Translations under genes and position numbers: made by a program
Notes under the pieces: generated by a model
Databases searched by the model: none
What the model was told of the DNA's origin: nothing
Seen by the model: the letters and a program-made list of their open reading frames with translations, nothing else
Shown here: positions 36,346 through 46,300 of the stretch, piece by piece
Layout: every line of letters starts with the position of its first letter
Numbering within the stretch: position 1 is the first letter of the stretch
Origin: Cunninghamella blakesleeana
Lineage: Eukaryota > Mucoromycota > Mucoromycetes > Mucorales > Cunninghamellaceae
Length of the DNA stretch: 64,000 nt
Direction: 5' to 3'
Assembly: GCA_017871115.1 (NCBI GenBank)
Contig: JAFCIZ010000005.1
Location: forward strand, 2,526,501-2,590,500

Positions 36346-37303
36346 TATATAATATTTATTATTATTATTATAAAAAAAATAAAATAAAACAAATGACTTT
36401 TCTTTTTTAAATAAATCTCAGGTTCCTTTTTTATATTCCTTAATTTCTATCGAATAAAAATAAATTTGAAATAAAAAAATTATGACATTAGTATATAAAT
36501 ACATTAAGTACACAGATGACAATATCATTTTTTTATTTATCCAAAAAAGGAACTTTTGATAAAGATTAGAGTTGAGTTTTTTTAAATAAACTTTAAGATC
36601 CTCTTTTTTCTGTATACACTTTTTTCTTCTCTCTCTCTTCTCTATTACTATAGATAAATTTATAATTTTTATTTTTAAAATGTCTTATTACAAAAAACCA
36701 AAGGTGAAAAAGAATGCTACTATATTGTAGGTAGTATCTCACTCAATTTTTCATATAATGACCATGAGGACTTGAAAAGTCATATCATTTTAGGGTTTAA
36801 AAATTATATGATATGACTATAATTATCGATTTAGAATTAAAAGTGATTAACAGATTGTTTTAGAAGCAACGTATTATTGTCATGTTGCTACAAGACACAA
36901 TAGTATTGTGGCCTTGAATGAAATTTACTTTACTAAATATTATAATAATTTTCTACATCTACTTTTAACGACCGCAGCTCTACCACTAACTTCGCAGCTG
37001 TTTTCTAATTATTCTTCATTATTAGTAGTAACAGTATAATATTCTCATACTCGATATTTTTTACTTTTTATTTTTTTCTTTATTCTGGTCCTTTTTTCGT
37101 AAATAATACATATGTTGATTTATTTTTTTCTTGTGCAATTCAGGATTAAAAAAGTTTAATTTTTTGGGACGTGTTCAGATTTTTAGCGCGTCCTAAATTT
37201 GGATTTTTTTTTAAAGGTAAAAAAAAAATTTTTGGTGCTTTTTTTTCCAATATTTTTAATTATTTTAATATATACAAGATTAATAAATTAATGTAAACTA
37301 GTA
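36264..37303. other. Intergenic, promoter of methylase gene
   Basis: TA microsatellite at 36314-36352. A 16-codon ORF beginning MSYYKKPKVKK at 36680 and a 57-codon open stretch after an AG at 36863 could be relics or chance and are not called. The last 150 bp hold an E2F/MBF-like GC-rich site. Confidence 0.5.
37167..37193. promoter_or_regulatory. E2F/MBF-like site inside GGACG...CGTCC inverted repeat
   Basis: TTTTAGCGCGTCC at 37181-37193 resembles E2F (TTTSGCGC) and MBF (ACGCGT) elements that drive S-phase genes. With GGACG at 37167-37171 it forms an inverted pair. It lies about 110 bp upstream of the methylase ATG. Function is inferred. Confidence 0.4.
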
Positions 37304-40300
37304 ATGGATCTACCATTTCAACAAACTAAAACCAAAAAAAAAATTAGTTTATCGCTCAATAAAAATAAAAATACTTCAAATAATCCATCACCAGTAAAAA
37401 AAGATCAACCTATTTTAAACGATCATAATAGTAATAATAATAATGATAATAATAATAGTAATGGTACTATAATAGAAGACTATCTACAACATGATCAAGA
37501 TATTATTATGGAAGACACGGATATGAAAAAGGAATCAGATATCGATATAAAAACAGAAAATGGTGATTGGATTTACGATGACGACGATCTTGTAGATAAT
37601 AGTGTACTTTTGGAATTGTGTGAAAAAACAGAACTCAAATCAGTAGCAACGAACAACAACAATAATGATAGTATAAAGAAGGATACGACTTTATCCAATG
37701 ATAATAAAAAGAAAGAGCCTCTGCTTACAAATGAGATTCATCGATTAGAAACTTTATCTGTAAAAGATACAAATATTAATAACGATAATAATGATGATTT
37801 TACATACATTACAACAATAGCAGCTACTACTCCTACTCTTACTCCTACTACTCCTACTCTCGAACCTAAAATGAAATCAGTAGGTGAAAACGTATTCACT
37901 GAATCATGTGTAAAAACTTGGCAAGTTCCACGCATTAAGGCTTGGGAAGGTCGCTATTTGGTAAATTTATATAGAAATATAAATATATATATCATATAAT
38001 TTATGTTCTCTGTGTATCTGATTAAAAATAAACCCCTTCTCTCATTTTTATTATTATTATAATTATTAATTAGAATCCTGAAGGATACTATTATCGATTT
38101 GTTACTCCTGGAGAAGGTCAGCAAAATGGCGGATGGTCAAATAGTGAGCATAAATTATTTATTAAGAGGTACGATGAATGGGTTGCTAATGGCTGGAAAA
38201 TTGGTGCGTCTTGGGGTTTATTCAGTAAAGCTATTCCTCATAGGGTAATAATAATAGAAAAAAAAGAGAAAAAAAAAATTAAAGAGCGATTCTTTTTAAA
38301 TTAAATAATATTCTATAATAGGTAGGTTATCAATGCATGAATTATTATAGAAAATTAGTGGAAAATAGAAAATTGAAAGATCCATCATACGAAATCATAG
38401 ATGGGAAATTAAAACAAACACGTAAAGAAGTGCTTGTTGGCACAACGCCTACAACTGAATTGGGATCAGAATGGGAACAGGAATACGTTAAACAAATAGA
38501 AAAAAATGTAGATATGTGGTTAAAACAATACCATCAACGAAGTGGGAGGTATATATATATATATATATAGTTGTAACATAATTATAATAAATTCCCAGCA
38601 TTTCAAATAGGTGTATAGAAGTATATGTTTATTAATATTACAATATTTATATATTTCTATTTTTTTTAATTAATTATTTTATAGTGCTACTACTGCACGA
38701 CCTACACCTAAACCAAAAAATTCTGCATCAAGAGTTATGAAAAGTACAGCAAATTCAAAGAAAGAGCATAACAAATTGGTTTTTAAAAAAACAACATCAC
38801 CTAGTGTCAGTAATTGCAATAGTAATAATAATCTTGGTATTGAATTTGATGGTGACGATGATGATGATTTCATTATGTTGGAAACTTCAGAACCGGAAGT
38901 AGCTCACTTAAAAGAACGAGATTGGGAAAAAGAGTGGAATGAAAAATTAGCTTCTTACAAAACTTTCATCAGGTAATATAATTTAAAGTTTTTATTTTTT
39001 ATTCATTATGATTAGTTTTCTGACTATTATATATATTTTTATATATAGTCAATATCTTGATAAGGACATACGACATCAACTTTGGCTTAAAAAACAAGAG
39101 TGGCGACAGGGTCTAGTTACTACTGAACTGTAATCCATACAAATAAATATAGATATTATAAGCTTAATGTATTGAATACACCATCTAAATTCATTTTAAT
39201 ATATATTAATTTAGATTATCATCAAAAGATAATTCCGCATTAAAAAATTCAGATAAAATAACAAGAGTACAGGCACCATTAGCCAAGTTTTTTGCTGGAG
39301 TTAAAAGAAAAAAAGTAGACACACCTGATGAATTAATCCACCAAACAAAGATACCAAGGGATTTATATAGTGGAGTTAAACAAATAACTTTACTTGAAGA
39401 TGAAAACAGCTTATGTATTGACAATGACAAGATACAATACTATGAAGTAGATGATATGATGGAAGGTATTGCTATTTTAGATAATCAACTTATGAATGAG
39501 AAAGTAGAATTAAACTCAAGTTCGCAATCACAATTGGAAAGTATATTGGTGGATCCTCCATGGGAATTCATTATTAAAGATGGTAGAAATGATGGGTCAT
39601 GCCAAATGAATCTTAAACATTTTGTAAGCTTATATTTATATAATAATAATAATGATAATAATGTAATTCATAAATATACAATATGCAATATTCAGTTTTT
39701 ATTTATTTGTTTATTTATTATTTATTTATTTTTTCACAAGACTGAAATAATGAAAAGAGTACTTAAATACATGACTTCAGGAATTATTTTTGTATGGACT
39801 CATAAACTTATACAAGCCGATGTAGTAAGAGTGATGTATTCTTTAGGTAGAAATAAATAAATAAACATATAAACATATATGTAAATAAATGATCATATTA
39901 ATAATGATAACAGCTATAATAAATAAATGAATTATATTAATTGAATAATAATACTTTTTTATTTTATATAATATTCATTCATTTATTTATACTTAAAGAT
40001 TGTAGGTATGTTGAAAATCTTGTTTGGTTCAAGAAATCAATAAACAATATGATGTTAGATCAACCAAGTCCATACATAAGTTCAACAAAAGAAATTTTAC
40101 TGATGTTTAAAAAAGGTGATATACTTGAAATAAGACACCAAAGATCACCAGATGTAATCATTGAATTTGAACCCCCTGTATCTCAATGGATTCGTGAAGG
40201 TAAAATACATTTCAAAATGCATATACATATAGATTTATATGAATTTAGAATATATATATTTCTTTTCTTTGTCTATTATTTTATATAGAATATACTGTAC

Positions 40301-40616
40301 CTAAACCTGCAGCAGTTTTTGATATGATTGAAACTCTTTTACCTCGTGCTGGATACGATGAAAAATTACAACGTGGAAGATTTTTAGAACTGTAATGATA
40401 TTTAAATTTTTATTTAAATTTTATTTATTATTGATATATATCCAACTCATTTTATCCATATTATATTTAATTAGATGGGCTAAAAGATCAGATACACGCC
40501 GTGAAGGATGGATCTCTTTTCATCAACGTAAAAATACCAGTTCAACTATATCCACTCATTTTAATGAACAGACAGCAACTGATAACAACATAGACCAAAG
40601 GCATGAAATAGTATAG
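37304..40616 (+). CDS. Myb/SANT-like plus MT-A70 adenine methyltransferase (MTA1/AMT1-like)
   Basis: Probable SAM-dependent N6-adenine methyltransferase, most like the MTA1-type enzymes that write ApT 6mA in ciliates and early-diverging fungi. Ten exons close in phase: 37304-37960, 38074-38244, 38322-38548, 38685-38972, 39049-39129, 39215-39623, 39741-39846, 39999-40199, 40289-40391, 40475-40616 (794 residues). The N-terminal ~200 residues are Asn/Asp-rich. About 230-305 is a Myb/SANT-like fold (GGWSNSEHKLFIKRYDEW, then WGLFSKAIPHRVGYQC and YRKLV). The catalytic DPPW is at about 588-591, followed by FVWTHK, RYVENLVWFKK, LLMFKKGDI, RHQRSPDVI and ELWAKR...GWISFH. The intron at 39130 begins one base after an in-frame CT, and retention would stop at once (TAA), giving a Myb-only protein. 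RNA versus DNA substrate is inferred from similarity only. Confidence 0.85.
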
Positions 40617-41414
40617 TGAGTATAGTGGGTTGATTTTTTTTTTTAATGGATCACATTTTCATTCAAACACTGACATATATCATTTACTTACATATACACA
40701 TTTGCACATATAACTAAGAAAAAGGATTTTAATACTTTTATATCAAAGTTTTGTTTGAAAATGTCATATATTAATAATTACTTACATCCTTCAATATGTA
40801 AAATATTCCTATATAAAATACTACTGTCACAACTTATTTCAAAAAAGAAAAAGAGAAAGAGGTATAAATATATGTAAAATATGTATTTAATTTTATTTTT
40901 AAGACATTTATGCGCTATTAATTAGAAATAACAATAATAAAAACAAAATAAACTTGCATTTATAAAAATAATATTATTGTATAGATTATGGATATATATA
41001 TATGATATAACCCTTTATAATATAGAGTTTCTTACACATATTTTATATTAGATGACTCTATAATAAATAGATGTAGGAAATAGATATATAAAAGAAATAG
41101 TACGTACGTTACCTTTTGAAATTCGAAAAAATGAAAATCAAGAAATCTTGATATTTAAAGGCCAAAAAAAAACAAAAAAAAACTTTTTCGATATGAAATT
41201 CGTGTAAAATATAGTTTTTTTTCTAAATCTACGTTGGTATATGATTGTTGATACAAAATATTAATATGAACAAAAAAATTAATTTTTATTAGTTTTTACT
41301 CATTTTAATATACATAATTCTATAATAGTCTTGTGAAGGTTTATTAATAAGAATATAAATAATAATAATAATACTGTGTATAAAAATTAACTACAAAATA
41401 AATATATATATATG
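40617..41414. other. Convergent intergenic
   Basis: 3' ends of the methylase and CCZ1 genes. AT-rich; no gene or structured element stands out. Confidence 0.6.
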
Positions 41415-43881
41415 TTAATCTATGTGTAGCACTTCTGTAAGTGTTTTTGTCACTTTATGGATATTTTCTATTTAATGAAATAAAAAAATTATAATAGTTA
41501 TAATGAGTAAATTAGAAATATGAACAACGTTTTCATTGCTATTTTTTTTTTTTTTACTATTAGTAATATTAATATACCTTCAATGTCAGCCAAAGAAACG
41601 TCTTTTTTTGCGGCCACTAAATAAATTTCACTATAATCAGATGGATTAAATGGTATATTTTCTTCAATAGGTGAATCATCAGGTGGAGCTTCATGACTAT
41701 CCATATCCGATTCATGTTGCTGTTTATCAATTTTATTTTTATTTATAATAGGTCGAATGATATTTTTAATTGATGATGGAAAAGGCGTTGAAGAATTATA
41801 TACGCGTTTTCCAACTATCCAATGATTTACTGTTGAACGGGTATAAACTTCTTCAGTGTGAGGAATGGTTTCAAAATCATATTTTACGTTTAATAATTGA
41901 AGTAATATTTCATTTGACATGGGTAATCCTCCAACAAATTGTCCTTGTCGTTGCCCAGAATTAGTCGTTGGTACTGCTCTTGCCATGACACGGCCTTGTT
42001 GATCAACCATTGTTGATTTCATATTTAATGTCGCATTATCATAAAAAAAGCATTTGTAATGCTTTCCTAATGTTAAACTAATTACAAAAAACATGAAATT
42101 AAAAGAAAAATGTTGAAAAATAAATAAACAAATATATTAAAATTATTATGTTTTAATACTATATATATTTCTTTTGTTTTATTTATTATAATTATTTTTT
42201 ACCTTCGTTCTTGAATATCTTTGATATTTTCCAAAACAGACTCTGTGATATCATCCAGCTTTTGTTCCATCATGAATTTTTCTAAAGAAGTATAAAAATC
42301 AATATCCTTGACCAAATCATCTACTTCTTGTATGAAAGACGGTAATAGAAATGACCATGTGAGATTATTATTATCCTAATTTCATATAGTTAATACTTAT
42401 AAATATAAATGTTTATATTTATATATAAATCCTATTTTTTTTTTTACTATTCTATTATTATATTTTATATTTTTTTATATTTTTTTATTATATACCTTAT
42501 ATATTATTAAAATATATTCTGTCAATCCAATATATCCATTTTCTGATTCATTGTCATCACCATCTTCATGATTTTCTATAGTAGGTTGACTATTTATATA
42601 AACATGTACAATATCTGGCCTTGTCACTATACGTTCTTCACCATTTAAATCTTCAATATTTACTTCTATCATTCCAGTCAAAAACTTGCCATGATGATTA
42701 ATCTCTTGTTCATCGGCGGGTGATGGTTCAGATATATCAGTTGAAGGTGTATCGTCATTTGTTGGTACATCATTATTAGCTACATTATCGAGTGCTTCAT
42801 TTAAAGAGGTAGATACTGGTGTTGCTGGCGCTGAAGTAAAAGATTTATTTGTAAAGTAATTTAATATATGAACTTGTGAAAATGATTTTGTGAGTGATTT
42901 CAAAGTGGTTGATCCCTTTTTATATAAACAAAAAAATAAATATAGAGAGAAAATTGTTTTATTTAATTAATTTTGCTATCTTTTCGATTATTATTATTAT
43001 TATTATTATTATTATTTAATTCTATTTTTATATATTTACTTACTTTTTCTTTCTTTGCTGTGATGTCTTTTTCTTTTTGTTTTTTTTCCATTTCTTCAGC
43101 ATTAATAATATGAGATTCCACTCTTTTTATAATATATTTTCTTAAAGCTCTCACATCAATCAAATCAAGCGACGGAGAGCGATAAATGAGAGATCCATCA
43201 TCGTCTAAAACCAATAAATGATTGATATGCTGATCAAAATGCTTTTGAATAGCATTATCCAAATCGTAAATATTGAGATAGTTTGACCTTAATACTGGCT
43301 GTGATGGCACCCCATTGAATACTGCACCAAAAACCATCGTATCTAATTTATCAAAATCCCATAACCATATCCAAGTTGAGAAAAATTCTTCAATAGCAAG
43401 CATCAATGTACGCGTTCTATGCCGATTTGGTGTTTGGTGTAAAGAGTCTTCCCCGTAGAGTAATGAACTCATAGTACCGTTTAATAACTATATAATATAC
43501 ATACATATATATATAAATTAATTAATTTTCCATACTTTATATTTTACTTTTTATTATTTTTAATCACTTTTTATTGTATCCATTTATTTTATTTTTTGTA
43601 TTACCTTGAATTGTTCATATCCAATTTCTAAAACTGCAGATAATGCTTGATCGTTTAATTCCGTGTCTAAATATTCCGTAACTAGTTTTTCTTTTCCTTT
43701 CTGATCCTTAATTTGCCTTCTTAATATCCCAAGCTCTATACACATATGCATCCAAAAACCAGGTTCAGGCTGTAAAAATACCATACGGTTTTTTTGTGAG
43801 TGTACGTTTTGAGTTACTTCTGTCGTTGAAAAAGTGCTATTAAATATATATATATATATATTAATACGTTTTATACATATA

Positions 43882-43921
<40 letters not shown>

Positions 43922-44168
43922 TAATGATAATGTTTTATATATATTACCTAGCTACACTAACCAAAGCTTGAGCAAGACCTACTTGCTTCATCTTGACATC
44001 AGCTGGTACTACTTTTTTTGCTGTATAATAAAGGATTTGATCTTTTGTATTTTCTTCAGATTGACTGAGAGAAGGATTATAAACACAAAAATAGGATAGC
44101 ATTGGTGGAGTCTTTCCTAACGTAGGAATATCACTATTTTCTTTGGACGAGACATCTTTGGTAGACAT
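41415..44168 (-). CDS. CCZ1: Ccz1, subunit of the Mon1-Ccz1 Rab7 exchange factor
   Basis: With Mon1 it activates Ypt7/Rab7 on late endosomes and vacuoles. Seven exons close in phase: 43948-44168, 43605-43836, 43044-43487, 42496-42915, 42203-42375, 41578-42077, 41415-41467 (680 residues). The first longin domain begins at about residue 23 (PPMLSYFCVYNPSLS), with EENTKDQILYYTA and the FLQPEPGFWMHMCIEL block, both typical of Ccz1. The segment VFNGVPSQPVLRSNYL is also family-like. Later exons hold the acidic linker and the third longin region with GKHYKCFFYDNATLN; the 53-nt last exon supplies the terminal helix. Start codons of CCZ1 and the PITP gene are only 235 bp apart, so they probably share a promoter. 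Confidence 0.88.
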
Positions 44169-44403
44169 AATAAAGATGAATTAGAAGTAAAAAAACAGAG
44201 AGAAGGAGAAAAAAAACTTGATACACTTTTTTTTAAAATGGTAAAAAATTTAAAAAATTCATTTTAAATACCGCCTGATCACCAGATGAAATTCTCTTTA
44301 CGTGTAAAAGATTTATTTTTTTTCAAAAACGATATTTTTTTCCTTTCTTTTTATTTTTATTTCATTTTTTCTTTCTTTGGTTCATCATCATAATAGAGAC
44401 AAC
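44169..44403. promoter_or_regulatory. Bidirectional promoter (CCZ1 / PITP)
   Basis: 235 bp between divergent ATGs. It contains CCGCCTGATCACCAGATG at 44271-44288, GC-rich for this DNA, and a pyrimidine strip before the PITP start. Confidence 0.45.
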
Positions 44404-45941
44404 ATGCTTATTAAAGAATATAGAGTTATAAACAACTGTACCTTGAGTGAATATCAAGTGGGTAAGTATTTAAAAGAGATCAATAATATATATAAATATA
44501 ATATCGAAAAAAAAGATATTGTCATACAGATCTACTAGACAATAAAAAAGCGAAGGAATTTCAAAGATGTTTGTCTAATATATAATATTCTAGCACAACT
44601 ATATACCACTGCTATGGCTTCAAAAGAGACAACTGGAGGAGGGGAAGGTGTAGAAGTAGTCAAAAATGAGCCATATGAGAAAGAAAACGGTGAAAAAGGT
44701 CAATATACATATAAAGTTTTCCATTTGGCTTCTCGTGTTCCTTATTACGTCCGTGCTGTTATTCCTGAGAGTGCTTTGGTTATTTATGAAGAGGTAATCA
44801 AATAAAGCACACAATAAAATGAATAAAGAGAATATCATTATTATCATTATATATATGCTATGTAAAACATAAAAAAGAAGAAGGATATAAGATGTATTAA
44901 AAAAACATATTTTTATACATATATATAGGCATGGAATGCTTATCCTTATTGTAAAACTGGTAAAATAGAAGATAAATGTATTAAAAAGTAAATTCATTGA
45001 ATGTTTCATTAACTATTTTTTTGATCTCAATTTTTATTTTTTATAGTTTTGACGGTAAATTATTTATTCCGATTTATATATATGTATATATATATATATT
45101 AGCGTCTCAGCTAAATTTTTTTCTTATTTTTCTCTTTTACTTCTTTTAAAAATATATATTTGAATTATAGAATGGCTATATGAAGGAAAATTTCTCTATT
45201 ACTTACGAAACTCTTCACGTGGATGGATCTCGTGGAGAAATCAATAACGCACTCAACATATCCGATCAAGGTAATAGCAAAAAGGAAAAAATAAGGGGAA
45301 ACGGATGGTCATGTGAGATATATATATATTAAAGATGATATATTGCAATTATATTAGATCTTTCAAAAAGAGAAGTTATTACTATTGATGTTTCCAATGA
45401 TCCTATCGATGCAGCTGAATATAAACCCGAAGAAGATCCAAAGTTTTGTCACTCTTTTAAGGCTGATCGAGGCCCTTTGGTTGGACCTGATTGGGTTGAA
45501 AAATGTGAACCCGTCATGACTTGTTATAAGCTTGTGTATATTGAATTTAAATGGTTTGGTTTACAAACAAAAGTAGAATCATATCTTGCAGGAGCTATCC
45601 GTGGTATGTTTACAAAATTTCATAGGTAATGCATTATATATATTCTTTTTTTTAAATAATAATAATAATAATAAAAAGTACAAAAAAAACAATAAATAAT
45701 AGTATTCACTTATAATTTTCTTTTTATTAGACAATTGTTTTGCTGGATGGATAAATGGTACGGTTTAACTATGGATGATATTAGAAAATTAGAGGAAGAA
45801 ACTAAAAAAGACTTATTAGCTCGACGTAATCAAACAAATTCTCAAACGGCTTCATCATCTTCATCATCTAGTCTTAATATAAAAGATAATGGCTCTATCA
45901 GTAAACAATCTTCTTCTTCAAGCTTTGTATCTGCAGAATAG
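44404..45941 (+). CDS. Class I phosphatidylinositol transfer protein
   Basis: Soluble carrier exchanging phosphatidylinositol and another lipid between membranes, which supports phosphoinositide synthesis. Seven exons close in phase: 44404-44461, 44594-44793, 44929-44959, 45047-45054, 45171-45270, 45358-45625, 45731-45941 (291 residues). The start MLIKEYRV...[11 protein letters not shown] is the family signature, followed by [54 protein letters not shown] and the C-terminal [22 protein letters not shown] helix. Exon 4 is only 8 nt; it is needed to restore frame and gives CKT-VLT-NGYMK as in other PITPs. A short Ser-rich tail ends the protein. The homologous animal proteins are PITPNA/B. Confidence 0.95.
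45047..45054 (+). other. 8-nt microexon of the PITP gene
   Basis: TTTTGACG sits between TTATAG and GTAAAT. Joined to the preceding ...AAA ACT G and the following AAT GGC TAT ATG, it reads K-T-V-L-T-N-G-Y-M, which matches the conserved family stretch. Skipping it shifts the frame. Confidence 0.85.
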
Positions 45942-46300
45942 ATTTTTTCTATATTTAATTATTACTATTATTATATAATATATAAAATGACGATAAAATA
46001 ACACCCATTATTCCTTTAATTTTTCAAGCGCCGCTTCTTATTTTTTTTGAAATTTTTTATTATTTATAAAAAAAATCGTACCTTTCCTTTTTTTCTTTCT
46101 CTTTCTCTTTTTCATTTTTTTTTAACACTATAACTTTTTTTTTCCCATCTTTTTCTTTTAATTACTTTTTTTTTATTTTTTGTACTCTTTATTTTATTAT
46201 TATTTTACTATTATTATTTATTAACGTTAAGTTGGCTAAAATAAAAGTATTATATTACTATTATTGTTTAAATTACATAAGATAAATATATCCCAGTTTC
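45942..46300. other. Intergenic, promoter of twin-zinc-cluster gene
   Basis: Long pyrimidine strip (46083-46200). It carries an inverted repeat AAGCG-C-CGCTT at 46026-46036, which includes a CCG half site. No gene is seen. Confidence 0.5.

Noticed and set aside
36680..37040. Small ORF MSYYKKPKVKK followed, after an AG, by a 57-codon open stretch
   Set aside because: No convincing donor joins the two parts in phase and neither resembles a known protein; possibly a relic.
38074..40616. Reading the methylase as an mRNA METTL3 orthologue
   Set aside because: The motif order around RHQRSPDV and YVENLVWFKK fits MTA1/AMT1 better, and the CCCH fingers of METTL3 are absent; not excluded without a tree.
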